A stretch of 64,000 nt of DNA from JAICXG01 sp036494545 (GTDB taxonomy: Bacteria; Verrucomicrobiota; Verrucomicrobiia; Chthoniobacterales; UBA10450). Of the stretch, positions 1 through 8,622 are shown piece after piece. The notes beneath the pieces are model-generated. The model was not told the origin of the DNA. It searched no databases and saw nothing but the letters and a program-made list of their open reading frames with translations. Made by a program: the position numbers and the translations under genes. How positions within the stretch are numbered: position 1 is the first letter of the stretch; each line of letters opens with the position of its first letter. The stretch spans positions 62,001-126,000 of the forward strand of contig DASXOB010000013.1 of the NCBI GenBank assembly GCA_036494545.1. Reading direction: 5' to 3'.

Positions 1-1
1 A

Positions 2-29
2 CTGGTGCGGACCTTGCGATCCGCACCAG
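2..29 (-). terminator. Hairpin downstream of the PBP-like gene
   Basis: A perfect 10-bp stem (2-11 pairing with 20-29) with an 8-nt loop lies about 50 bp beyond the stop of the minus-strand gene ending at 81. It fits an intrinsic terminator. The window edge hides the sequence that would show a T-tract, so this could also be another kind of hairpin. Confidence 0.4.
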
Positions 30-80
30 CTGTAGGACATCAAATCGAATTTGATTGGGACGTTCTCGTTTTCTGGACTC

Positions 81-1316
81 CTAGAAGTTCTGCGTGATGA
101 TGCCGCCGTCTGTCTTCCGACTGACCTTCATGTCGTTGTAATGTGGTACCGGCGCATCGGTATTGAAGATTTGCAGGGCCAGTTTATCGGCAACGGTCTT
201 CACCGTGGCCAGAGTGGTATCGCGATAATACAGGTGTTCGTAGCCCCAGAAGGTGTACTGTCCTTCCTGAACGGCGGCTACGCTGTAGGAACTTCCATTG
301 TAAGTGAGAGCGTGGGCACCGTTAGTAATGGCCGTCCCCGCGTCGCTCAAGCCCAGATAGGTCGCGAAGCATGTGCTGCCGGATGTGGTGTTCGAGATGC
401 CATTGGAGAGATCGCCACCGCTGCTGTAGCCGCCATCGCCGATTGGTTCAGTAATCCCATTGATAACCATTCCTGGCTCAAGAGAGTAGGGTGGCGCATC
501 GAGCGCTCCGCAACAGGTCGTCGCGCGAACTCCGCCTTTCTCAGGCTCGTATTGTTTCACCGTCGCCAGCGCGCCAAGCCCTGTCTCCGCCAGCGCGGTC
601 AACCTCGTTCCGGAATCGATATCGCGACCCGTAGCGTAAACGGTAAAGCCTTCGTCCCCCGCAGCTCCGGTAAAGAGCGAGAGGGCAACGTGGCCGTTGG
701 ACCAAAGATCACGTGCGTTTTGCGAAGTCATATTAGTGAAATCACCGGGCGCACTGTTGCTCGCAACAAACTCGAACTGAACCACGCCCACCACTTGTCC
801 GGCAGGCAAACCGGCCGTCTTTTTTGTCTTATTGAGCTGTTGGTAGGTAACTCCATTGACGGTGCCGTGGAAAAGCGACGACGATTGAAACGTGTCCGAC
901 ATCGCCACGTCAGGAACAGAGCTATCCGTCAGAGCCGTCCCATTGGGGAGCTTGTTGCCCGGCGGCGGCAGAGTTGCCGTGGTATCGTCGAAATAGCTGA
1001 CGGTGAAGTTAGGCGAGCCGGCAACGGTTTGGATGCCCGCTTCCGAGCCCGACCAATGGGTCTTGATCGTGGTGGCAACGCCGGCGATGTTACCTTTGAA
1101 AATCGCGGCGCTGGTATTGCTAATGGTCGCTGTGCCGCCGGCATTATCGAGGTAGGCAAAGGTGACCGTGCCGGCATCGAATATGTTTTGGATTGCTGTA
1201 TGGGTGTTGCTACGGAAAGCCGTAGAGCCAGTAAGACGCATTGTGGTTGCCGCCTGAGCCGTCCCGACAAGAGCGAGGACGAGGATACTGCCTGTCATTA
1301 ATTTGAGTAGTTTCAT
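81..1316 (-). CDS. Secreted PstS/PBP-like substrate-binding domain protein
   Basis: This 411-residue protein starts with a clear Sec signal peptide: a basic MKLLK start, a hydrophobic stretch and a TAQA cleavage site. The mature N-terminus reads RLTGSTAFR, followed by a DVAMSD segment and later a GRDIDSGTR segment. This order (GS near the N-terminus, then a D-S segment, then SGT-R) recalls phosphate-binding PstS-type periplasmic proteins. No pst transport genes are beside it, so a role in phosphate uptake is an inference; it could bind another anion or simply share the fold. A long ORF on the opposite strand is treated as a shadow because only this strand shows a signal peptide and family motifs. 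A hairpin follows the stop. Confidence 0.6.
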   Translation of the reverse strand: MKLLKLMTGSILVLALVGTAQAATTMRLTGSTAFRSNTHTAIQNIFDAGTVTFAYLDNAGGTATISNTSAAIFKGNIAGVATTIKTHWSGSEAGIQTVAGSPNFTVSYFDDTTATLPPPGNKLPNGTALTDSSVPDVAMSDTFQSSSLFHGTVNGVTYQQLNKTKKTAGLPAGQVVGVVQFEFVASNSAPGDFTNMTSQNARDLWSNGHVALSLFTGAAGDEGFTVYATGRDIDSGTRLTALAETGLGALATVKQYEPEKGGVRATTCCGALDAPPYSLEPGMVINGITEPIGDGGYSSGGDLSNGISNTTSGSTCFATYLGLSDAGTAITNGAHALTYNGSSYSVAAVQEGQYTFWGYEHLYYRDTTLATVKTVADKLALQIFNTDAPVPHYNDMKVSRKTDGGIITQNF

Positions 1317-1451
1317 GCCAAGTCTAGATACTGCTGTAGTGGTTTATTTATTGAGTTGGTGAGGATGGCTGATTACCATCTAGCCGCGGGATATTCTACT
1401 AACCTGGTCTGAGCCTTGCGACGGGAAAATTGTAACGTTTGGCGGACCGAA

Positions 1452-1469
1452 AGTCACAGTTATGTGACT
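1452..1469. promoter_or_regulatory. Inverted repeat upstream of the PBP-like gene
   Basis: A perfect 7-bp inverted repeat (AGTCACA, 4-nt spacer, TGTGACT) lies about 135 bp upstream of the start at 1316, in the 235-bp gap between two minus-strand genes. It could be an operator for a dimeric regulator, or a small hairpin. The arm order is the reverse of a CRP site. No consensus promoter was recognised nearby. Confidence 0.25.
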
Positions 1470-1551
1470 AGGTGTAACGGCAGAGCAGGGGTTAGCTCTA
1501 AGTGATCGCTCTTCTCCACTTTGAGCTGGGGAAGTAAGCCCAAGATTAATC

Positions 1552-3198
1552 TTATTGAGCTAACGTATAAAACTCAACCAGGCCTACGCCGCTGGTCCCA
1601 TTCTTCCCCTGGACAATGGCGGTGTAGGCGCCGGGTGCGAGCGTTTGAATGAGGGCTGATTCGGCGTCTTTTGTTGGAGCGAGAGTCGTAGCTGTTATTT
1701 CCGATTCTTGAGTATCTTTCCAATTGTCATTCGAACCGATCAGCGTGCCTTGACCATCGTATAAGTCGACAATCGGATCCGGCAAGCTGCCAGCCACTGG
1801 AAGCGAAGGACCAAGGCCGCGCACCAGCACCTTTTGCGGGCTGCCGCCGACGACGATCAGTCCCCCGATCATGACATTGTCACCTGTTTGCACGAAGCTT
1901 CGCGTGGAGACGTTCGCCAGCCGGGCGTCACCGGCGACGTCAAGGTCATACACTTCCACTAAGGCTATACCGGTGCTGTTGTTGGTTCCCCGCACAATTC
2001 CGGTGTAAGCCCCAGGACTTAGGATCATCAGAATGGCCGATTCCTTGTCGTTCGTGGGGGCCAATTGGCTATTGACGATATCCTGCTCATTGGGCTGATC
2101 CTTCCAGTTATCGTTCGAAGCGATGATTTGTCCCGAGGAATTGTAAAGATCAAGGGTGGGATCCAGGAGCGGACCGGTCAGGGGCAACGACGGGCCAATG
2201 GCGCGGACAATTACGTTTTTAGGCACGGTGCCGGAAATGATAAAGCCACCAATGAGAACATTGTCGCCCGTATCGACGAACGCGCGGGTGGATATGTTAC
2301 CCAGCGCGCCCGTTGGCGGAGTGGCGGTCGGCGTGGGAGTTGGAGTCGGTGTGACGGTCGGAGTAGGAGTGACCGTTACTGTCGGAGTGGGAGTAACACT
2401 TGGCGTTGCAGTAGGAGTCGGCGTCGCAGTGGGTGTCGGGGTTGGCGTCGGCGTCGGCACACCATTAGGCTGGAAAGTGAACTGCCCGCCAGATGAGAGT
2501 TGCAGCCAGCCGAGAGGGTCTCCTGGGCCGTGGGTGGTACCCGTCGTAGGTATCAGTCGGTTAACATAGAGAATTTGGCCAGGCGTCCCTTCATTCGGTG
2601 GATCGAAAAACGCAAAGCTAAAGCCGCCAAATGTGTTTACGCCGCCGGGTTGAAATGAGGCATAATTATTTGCGATCTCGACGATATCCTGAAATATCGC
2701 GTGCTGATTGCTATTCACAGTTGTGTTAATGCCCGTATACGCAGCGTACATCGAATTGATGAGGTTGGCCGGGATGCCTTGGCCGGCGGGAGAATCTGTG
2801 GTGTAAGGATCCGAATCCGGATTACTCGTAAAGAGGGTGTTCTCGGGGTCGACACCTCCTCCTTCATCCGCGCCGACCATGGCCCACAAGAGATCGTTGC
2901 GCGAAAACCAGTCGGCCCCATACTGACATGCCAGATCAGCGGCAATGTTGCCAAGATCCAAGGTACAGCCACTCCCACAAGTGCCACCGGTCTCAAACTG
3001 GCTGGCCGAGCCAATGTCGATAAGATAATCGATGGTCGAGCCCGGGTCATTCAAGGCGCGAAAACCGATAAAACACTCACGGTCAGGTGGGAACTGAGAC
3101 GGCGGGCCGTCGCTCGGGCAATCTCCCTCGATTGTGATCGCAGATAGAAGCAAGGCGGCGGAAAAGATACCGCTGGCCAGGAATTTAATCGTTTTCAT
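1552..3198 (-). CDS. Secreted protein with Pro-Thr linker and two tandem beta-rich modules
   Basis: This 548-residue protein has an N-terminal signal peptide (MKTIKFLASG followed by a hydrophobic core). A Cys-containing N-terminal domain of about 250 residues comes next, then a low-complexity linker of alternating Pro and Thr (about residues 248-293). Two related modules of about 120 residues follow, each beginning with an N-(I/V)-STR-x-FV-x-TGDN-V segment and including an IGPSLP or LGPSLP turn and an SNDNWKD segment. Such paired modules after a P-T linker are frequent in exported verrucomicrobial proteins. I infer a surface or extracellular role; no catalytic motif was recognised. The gene stands alone, with short gaps on either side. 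Confidence 0.75.
   Translation of the reverse strand: MKTIKFLASGIFSAALLLSAITIEGDCPSDGPPSQFPPDRECFIGFRALNDPGSTIDYLIDIGSASQFETGGTCGSGCTLDLGNIAADLACQYGADWFSRNDLLWAMVGADEGGGVDPENTLFTSNPDSDPYTTDSPAGQGIPANLINSMYAAYTGINTTVNSNQHAIFQDIVEIANNYASFQPGGVNTFGGFSFAFFDPPNEGTPGQILYVNRLIPTTGTTHGPGDPLGWLQLSSGGQFTFQPNGVPTPTPTPTPTATPTPTATPSVTPTPTVTVTPTPTVTPTPTPTPTATPPTGALGNISTRAFVDTGDNVLIGGFIISGTVPKNVIVRAIGPSLPLTGPLLDPTLDLYNSSGQIIASNDNWKDQPNEQDIVNSQLAPTNDKESAILMILSPGAYTGIVRGTNNSTGIALVEVYDLDVAGDARLANVSTRSFVQTGDNVMIGGLIVVGGSPQKVLVRGLGPSLPVAGSLPDPIVDLYDGQGTLIGSNDNWKDTQESEITATTLAPTKDAESALIQTLAPGAYTAIVQGKNGTSGVGLVEFYTLAQ
2317..2460. repeat. Low-complexity repeat encoding the Pro-Thr linker
   Basis: This stretch of near-repeated 6-bp units encodes the alternating Pro-Thr/Ala linker of the secreted protein at 1552-3198. 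It is a coding microsatellite prone to length change. It is not a CRISPR array, because the units have no spacers. Confidence 0.8.
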
Positions 3199-3486
3199 GT
3201 CGGAATTACGATGCGTGGTGGTGCGGACAGAGAGTTAGGGCGGCGCTAACTCGACTTTCGTGGCCGCACAAATTCGGAGTAGCCGAAGTCAGCCTGGCCG
3301 TCGAAGAGTCTTTTGTAACATTTAGACGACCGATTGTGTCTGATTATCGACATGTGCAACTTTCGCGCGTCGGGGCGTGTCATCTCATGGCAGACAAAGC
3401 GTATTTCGAAGGGTTCTAAGTGACGCGCGCTATCAAGCGCGAAAGCCTCAGCTCCGTAGATTTGCGTGAATGTGATCTCAACTCCA

Positions 3487-3765
3487 TCAGCCTGCCACAT
3501 AGCCGGATAAACGTAGCTCCGACATGCGCCGGCGATTTCTTTTATCTATCTTGGCTGTCTTCTGCCGAGCTACTGCCTGTTGATGAACAGTAACTTTCAA
3601 AATGTCGAAAGCCTTCTTCAGCGTCTCGGGTTGGAAAGCGAGGTTAAGCTCCTTAGCCTTAGTACGGATCCCGTTCATGATGGTCCGGAACATCTCCATC
3701 AAACGGCAGCCTCCTATCGAGCTCAAACGCCGCATTGGACTTTCGCCGCGGTTCCCGACGATCAA
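3487..3765 (-). CDS. Small basic hypothetical protein
   Basis: This 92-residue reading frame is rich in Lys and Arg (a KTAKIDKRNRRR segment near the C-terminus), with a helical middle around MFRTIMNGIRTKAKELN. I recognise no family. A second short minus-strand frame (3246-3500) overlaps its end, and just upstream (about 3774-3900) an unstarted minus-strand frame also reads like protein. The area may be a decayed gene rather than intact small genes. An opposing plus-strand frame (3580-3933) cannot be excluded. Confidence 0.25.
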   Translation of the reverse strand: MIVGNRGESPMRRLSSIGGCRLMEMFRTIMNGIRTKAKELNLAFQPETLKKAFDILKVTVHQQAVARQKTAKIDKRNRRRMSELRLSGYVAG

Positions 3766-4215
3766 CTTAAGTACTTAGCGAATGCCACCGGGCTGCAATT
3801 TACAAAGGTAAACGGCCAGATAGTGCATAATCTCCGCGCCGCGGTCCTTGATCATAATTTCGATTGCGTCGATCGTTCCCGGGAAATCGCTGGACGCCGC
3901 AGGAACTCGTTGCTGAGCTACGAGCGGCGCTAAACGATCCGATCAGCGAATAAGCCCGGACCGCTTCATCGGCAACGGAACACCAAGTCAACAGATCACT
4001 CGGGCCTGCAAAAGGAGACGTTGCGAAACATTTTGCTCGCCTGGGTGCTCACTCTGCCTGCATGCATGTTCCTTGGAGGCGGCCTTTTTGCTGTTCCTCG
4101 TTTTTTGCGTACTCGGCTTGCATTAGACGCGGAGGCGGGTCCATTGCGTCAGCCCGATTGGGGAGTTAGTTGGCACTGACAAGTCCGCATATGATCGTTA
4201 GCAAAGGGTTCCGCG
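3766..4215. other. Gene-poor gap, possibly decayed coding sequence
   Basis: No confident gene is seen in these 450 bases. The left part contains a minus-strand frame without a clear start that looks protein-like. The right part holds one small hydrophobic reading frame with a purine-rich leader, listed separately. Confidence 0.4.
4021..4179 (+). CDS. Possible small membrane or secreted peptide
   Basis: A 52-codon frame opens with TTG directly after a strong AAAGGAG box, with only 3 nt between. It begins with a hydrophobic, signal-like segment containing a Cys (TLPACMFLGGG). It ends 36 bp before the next gene on the same strand, so it could be a leader peptide or small lipoprotein. The TTG start and the short spacing weaken the case; the Shine-Dalgarno match may be chance. 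Confidence 0.25.
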   Translation: MRNILLAWVLTLPACMFLGGGLFAVPRFLRTRLALDAEAGPLRQPDWGVSWH

Positions 4216-5625
4216 ATGAGAGAAGAAACGATTGATACTCATTCGAAGGCGTTAAGGATCAACCTAGATCCGCGCTGGTATGGAACGTTTGCGGAGATAG
4301 GTGCCGGACAAGAGGTGGTGCGTTGGTTTTTCCGCGTCGGCGGTGCTGCCGGGACGATCGCCAAGAGCATGTCGGCCTACGACATGAAAGTAAGCGACGC
4401 GATCTATGGTCATGCCGAGCGCTATGTCTCGCGCGGTCGATTACAAGCGATGCTTGATCGAGAGTTCGATCTCGATGTGGAACGACTGGGAAGAGAGCGC
4501 GGCGATAACACTTCTTTTTTCGCCTTCGCCGATACGGTTGTCGCTCGAAGCTACCGCGGAAGCAATGAATGCCACGGGTGGATGGGGATTAAGTTTCAAA
4601 GCCGGGCGAACGATCAGCCGAGCCAGGTCGTGATGCATGTTCGAATGCTGGATGAGGAGGCTTCCTTGCAACAGGAAGCGCTTGGCATCGTGGGTGTCAA
4701 TCTCTGCTACGGCGCTTTCTTTCTAAATCATGTGCCAGAGGAGTTGATTGAATCCCTCCTCGACAAGCTGACGGTTGGCCGCATCGAGATCGACATGTTC
4801 GAATTAAGCGGAATCGAATTTCGCAATATCGACAATCGCATCATGGCGCTAAAGCTTGTCCAGTTAGGACTGAGTGGTGCGGCGATGTTTGGTTCCAATC
4901 GTGAAGTCCTTCAGCCGTCCGATGTCTTGCACAATAAGGCGGTCCTGGTCGAACGCGGAAGCTTCCGGCCCACGACGCTAGTTAATATCGACATGATCGA
5001 GTGTGCTTTGAAGAAGTTCAAGGAAGACCCAGCCGTGGCGGACAAGCCAGTCCTGCCGCTGATGGAATTGACCATGAGAAACCTTCTGGCGGGAGGCACG
5101 GAGGTCGACCGGCGGGACTTTCTTGCCCGCGCCGAACTCCTTTCCGCTTGCGGAATGACCGTTCTTATCTCGGACTACTTCGAATACTATCGCCTCGCGG
5201 CCTATCTTGCCTGGCGCACCAAGGAACGCATCGGGATTGTGCTTGGGGTACCAAGCGTCTACGAACTCTTCGAGGAGAAGTATTACACTCAGCTTCCAGG
5301 CGGCACGCTTGAGAGCTTTGGTCGCCTTTTCAAGAATGATCTGAAGGTCTATGTCTATCCGCTTCAGCGAAGCCCGGGAGACAGGCTTGAAACGATTGAA
5401 ACGCTCCAAGTGAAACCGGAGGTCAAGCTCCTCTACGACTATCTCGTTCGACGGGGTAGCTTTGTCCAACTTGACAATTTTAATCCAAAGTATCTGTCCA
5501 TTTTCTCGAGGGACGTCCTCAAACGAATCGCTAACAATGACGACAGCTGGTCGGAAATGGTGCCGGCTCAGGTGGCAGAAATTATCCGTTCCCGGGGATT
5601 CTTTGGTTACAAGGGAGACGGCTAG
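4216..5625 (+). CDS. Conserved protein of unknown function (about 470 aa)
   Basis: This 469-residue soluble protein begins MREETIDTHSKAL and carries the segments FAEIGAGQEVVRWFFRVGGAAGTIAKSMSAYD (positions 26-57) and DAIYGHAERYVSR. I recognise this as a broadly conserved bacterial family without an established function. Public annotations of relatives vary, and some name nucleotide adenylyltransferase activity without a basis I can see here. There is no signal peptide, membrane segment or familiar catalytic motif. The ATG at 4216 matches the conserved start of the family. It stands alone, with no operon partner on its strand except the doubtful short frame upstream. Confidence 0.8.
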   Translation: MREETIDTHSKALRINLDPRWYGTFAEIGAGQEVVRWFFRVGGAAGTIAKSMSAYDMKVSDAIYGHAERYVSRGRLQAMLDREFDLDVERLGRERGDNTSFFAFADTVVARSYRGSNECHGWMGIKFQSRANDQPSQVVMHVRMLDEEASLQQEALGIVGVNLCYGAFFLNHVPEELIESLLDKLTVGRIEIDMFELSGIEFRNIDNRIMALKLVQLGLSGAAMFGSNREVLQPSDVLHNKAVLVERGSFRPTTLVNIDMIECALKKFKEDPAVADKPVLPLMELTMRNLLAGGTEVDRRDFLARAELLSACGMTVLISDYFEYYRLAAYLAWRTKERIGIVLGVPSVYELFEEKYYTQLPGGTLESFGRLFKNDLKVYVYPLQRSPGDRLETIETLQVKPEVKLLYDYLVRRGSFVQLDNFNPKYLSIFSRDVLKRIANNDDSWSEMVPAQVAEIIRSRGFFGYKGDG

Positions 5626-5860
5626 AATCCATCATGAGTGCGGGCGATCCATCAACCGACGACGCCTGTTAAGACGGCGAACAACTTTAATCTTGCTATG
5701 GACGAGACGGCAGATGGTACATGACCTTTGGGGCCCGCTGATTCTTAGTCGGCCACATGCCATCAAGCCAGCCTTGGCGGAATGAATTTCCTGGAGGGAA
5801 CAGGGAACCAGCGACAGCCAGGCTTGGCCATTGGTTGCTGCAAACCGCAGCGAAGAGCAG

Positions 5861-6205
5861 CTAGAAACCGGCGACTGTCCTGACGTGGCTCTGCGGCAGC
5901 CAGCCTTCCACGCCTGAATCGAGGCGGATGTATGTCCAACCGTCTAAGGATTCAATCATAGTGCCCGACTCGCCACCATCTACCGTGAGTTCTCGAGCTG
6001 AATAAGGCCGAGTGGTCTTTGTGGTAGCAGCGGTGTCAGCGAGGAAGGATCGGTGCACCCAACCCTCGTTGCCAGATGGCGCACGACACCAGAACCAGTT
6101 CAGAAATTCAGAGTCCTCGCGCAACACCTGCACAATCACATCGCGCTCAAAAGAGATAGGATCCTTGTATTGCGCTTTGTAAGCCTTGATGACTTCGACC
6201 AGCAT
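5861..6205 (-). CDS. Double SH3-domain protein
   Basis: This 114-residue protein consists of two variant SH3-like domains and little else. The first (about residues 5-56) has the AYKAQYKD opening and the GWVHRSFL ending. The second (about 65-110) has ARELTVDGGE and GWLPQSHV. Bacterial proteins of this type usually act by protein or peptide binding; no partner gene is adjacent. There is no signal peptide, so it is probably cytoplasmic. The start at 6205 leaves almost nothing before the first domain, which fits. Confidence 0.75.
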   Translation of the reverse strand: MLVEVIKAYKAQYKDPISFERDVIVQVLREDSEFLNWFWCRAPSGNEGWVHRSFLADTAATTKTTRPYSARELTVDGGESGTMIESLDGWTYIRLDSGVEGWLPQSHVRTVAGF

Positions 6206-6920
6206 GCGATGGAAAATCGTCTTATTCTAAAGATCAAGTCCCGCTGGCAAGGCTATACTTCTCGCACGCCATCATTGATCTTCACAGGTCCAGCTGCGCG
6301 GGTCATCGTGCATACTCGACCAAACCGTGGGTGGGATTCCGCGCCTTAGCTCCCAAAATCTCACCGCCGCCAGAATTAAACTCTGGGTCCGATCGAGCCT
6401 GCCATGCGCAAGACCGGAGAACCTTTCATGGGAATTCGCGCTTGATCGCAACGACTGGGGTGACCTCGGCGATCTCTCTCGCTTGGGCGCAGGCTTCCGA
6501 CAGTCCGTTACTTCGGGGGCAATGCTAATCGATCGAGTCTTCATATTGCGTTGCATAGGTCTGGGTGAAACCGGTCGCATACCTTTGTGACAACGGTATG
6601 GCAACAAGGCAACGTTTCGGCAAATTGACGTTGCGGCATCGTTGTTCTTGAGTTGACACATTCTCTGGGTCGGTCACTTGCCTGCAAGAGCTAGCGTCTG
6701 TAGGTGGCATTCCTGTGCCCAGGTCCTCAAGCACCGCGTGAAATGAGGCATTGATGATGTGCCGCAACCGCCAAGAAGAGCTAGAGGCCTCTTGGATCCG
6801 ATTTGACAAAAATGTTACCCGATCTCCACCAGTCCGAAACAATAGCTTGCAACATTCCTCATGGCGGCATGGGCCGCATAACTCAACTAATCACAAAAAA
6901 CTCAATAGTGCGATCATTCT
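6206..6920. other. 715-bp gap without a supportable gene
   Basis: Several short frames occur on both strands, but none has a recognisable protein pattern, and they overlap one another in different frames. No tRNA-like cloverleaf or clear terminator was seen. Part of it must carry the promoters for the divergent neighbours at 6205 (minus) and 6921 (plus). Confidence 0.5.
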
Positions 6921-8459
6921 ATGTTGCGAAAATTCAACTACCTTACCTTATACTCGGCTGCGCTATTTGCTGGCGCGGCGCTTGCGGCGGGAACTTCGGC
7001 AGGTCAGATTCGTGTCCTTGGCCAGCCTGTTGCCGGAGTGAATAATGCAAATCCGGTTGTAGTCACAGACGATGTTATCTCGGCAGGCTTCGGCCTTGAC
7101 CTAAGACAGCAAGGTCACGACTCGTTAGAGAACCCAGCTGACCCGATTGTGGATTTCGGCTTGTTGTCTACTGGGGTCGCTACCGAGCCTGACCAGAATC
7201 TGTATCTTATTCTGGATCATAACCCCGGCGGGCCAACCGCTGACTATGATTACGGGCGACACTTCCTTTTTCAGGGCCACGAGAATTCTGACGATCTCGC
7301 TTATGTAACGCGGATCAATTTGGATGTCTCGAATCCCGATCACAGGATTACCCTGCTCACGCCACCCGGCGCAGACGGACTCACCCATTTTAACAGCATC
7401 GATGGCTCGACCTGGAATCCTTTTAGTCAAACGCTCCTTTTCACTCAAGAGGCCGACGTGAATGGCGGCGTCATTGAGATGAGTGACGACTTCGATGCAA
7501 GTACTGGAATGGGTGGTGGTTTGCGGACGCTCTATGGCAGCATCGGCCGAGGCGGCTTCGAGGGAATTCATCCAGACGATCAAGGCAGTATCTTCATCGT
7601 GGAGGATGTTGGTGGGCAGCTCTTCGGCCTTGCCAAAAATCCGAATTCATTTGTTTATCGCTTTACCCCGACCAATCCGGCCGATCTAAGTCGGGGGAAA
7701 CTGGAAGCCTTGCAGGTGTCCATCGATGGCCAGCCCGTCGTGTTTGTTCCAACGGGTGATACTCTTTCCCTGAACCAGCTTAAATTACATGCCGTCGGTG
7801 CGACCTATCCAGTCAAATGGGTGACAGTGCACGACACGGCGATCGATGGCACAGAGTCATTTGATGCGAACGCCCTGGCTAAGGGTGCCGGAGCTACACC
7901 GTTCAAACGACCTGAAAACGGCCAGTTTCAGCCTGATACTCACTTTCACACCTTTTTCTTCGCCATCACCGGTGACACGGATGCAAACGCGGGCAACGAT
8001 CCTGAATTGGCGGCTCGGGGAGCCTGGGGTGGAATCTTTCGACTGATTTTGGATCCTAACCGTCAAACAGGCAAGATCGGTCTCGTTGTCCTTGGCGACG
8101 CTGTGCACAACAGCTTCGACAACCTTACTTTCTCGGATCACATGACGCTGCTCGCAACGGAAGATCGGGGAGATACCTTGCACGGTCAGCTCAATACGCT
8201 CGACTCAGTTTGGGCCTATGATGTGCGTGACGCAGGGCAGCCGGCCCGTCTGATCGCGCTCGGACTGGATCGAATGGCCACCGATGAGGACAATGAGCCG
8301 ACCGGCCTGCATTATTCCGATGGCAACAGCTCGCTCCTCGGTTTGTACGGTACGCACGTGCCAAGTCCACGTGAGGCGCGGCTCTTCTTTACCCAGCAAC
8401 ATGGGGAGAACAATCTGTTCGAAGTCCTACTACAACGTCCGGACCAAAGCGGCCAGTAA
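6921..8459 (+). CDS. Exported PhoX-like (DUF839) protein
   Basis: This 512-residue protein starts with a signal peptide (MLRKFNYLTLYS plus a hydrophobic stretch ending around residue 25). Its body is rich in Asp, Gly and aromatic residues. It includes HENSDDLAYVTRINL, HFNSIDGSTWNP, EGIHPDDQGSIFIVEDVGG and DHMTLLATEDRG, an arrangement that recalls the PhoX/DUF839 beta-propeller family of calcium-dependent phosphatases. I cannot confirm the full PhoX metal site, so phosphatase activity is an inference. A strong terminator hairpin lies 33 bp after the stop, so the gene looks monocistronic. Confidence 0.6.
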   Translation: MLRKFNYLTLYSAALFAGAALAAGTSAGQIRVLGQPVAGVNNANPVVVTDDVISAGFGLDLRQQGHDSLENPADPIVDFGLLSTGVATEPDQNLYLILDHNPGGPTADYDYGRHFLFQGHENSDDLAYVTRINLDVSNPDHRITLLTPPGADGLTHFNSIDGSTWNPFSQTLLFTQEADVNGGVIEMSDDFDASTGMGGGLRTLYGSIGRGGFEGIHPDDQGSIFIVEDVGGQLFGLAKNPNSFVYRFTPTNPADLSRGKLEALQVSIDGQPVVFVPTGDTLSLNQLKLHAVGATYPVKWVTVHDTAIDGTESFDANALAKGAGATPFKRPENGQFQPDTHFHTFFFAITGDTDANAGNDPELAARGAWGGIFRLILDPNRQTGKIGLVVLGDAVHNSFDNLTFSDHMTLLATEDRGDTLHGQLNTLDSVWAYDVRDAGQPARLIALGLDRMATDEDNEPTGLHYSDGNSSLLGLYGTHVPSPREARLFFTQQHGENNLFEVLLQRPDQSGQ

Positions 8460-8492
8460 GGCCCTTGGGTCGATCATTAACATTGGGTGGGG

Positions 8493-8521
8493 CGCCCCAG
8501 GTCTTGGCAGGACCTGGGGCG
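8493..8521 (+). terminator. Intrinsic terminator after the PhoX-like gene
   Basis: A perfect 11-bp GC-rich stem (8493-8503 with 8511-8521) and a 7-nt loop are followed by a short T-run. It lies 33 bp after the stop at 8459 and before the opposing MFS gene, and it could serve both. Confidence 0.7.
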
Positions 8522-8622
8522 TTTGCTCCAAACCGACACAACAAATGCCAGGACGGTCCTGTTGTCGTCGATGGATAAGACTTGGCTTCGCTGAGTGAAT
8601 GACGTCCTTACGTCAGCGAGCT

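Noticed and set aside
51..1301. A 416-codon plus-strand frame opposite the PBP-like gene
   Set aside because: It has no signal peptide or recognisable motif and is Arg-rich, as expected for an antisense shadow. The minus strand has a signal peptide and family features.
2317..2460. Regular short repeats suggestive of a CRISPR or minisatellite
   Set aside because: Units are about 6 bp with no spacers and encode an in-frame Pro-Thr linker.
6272..6661. A 129-codon minus-strand frame in the 6.2-6.9 kb gap
   Set aside because: Its composition is Arg/Ser/Pro-rich without a hydrophobic core, it overlaps several other frames, and no family is recognised.
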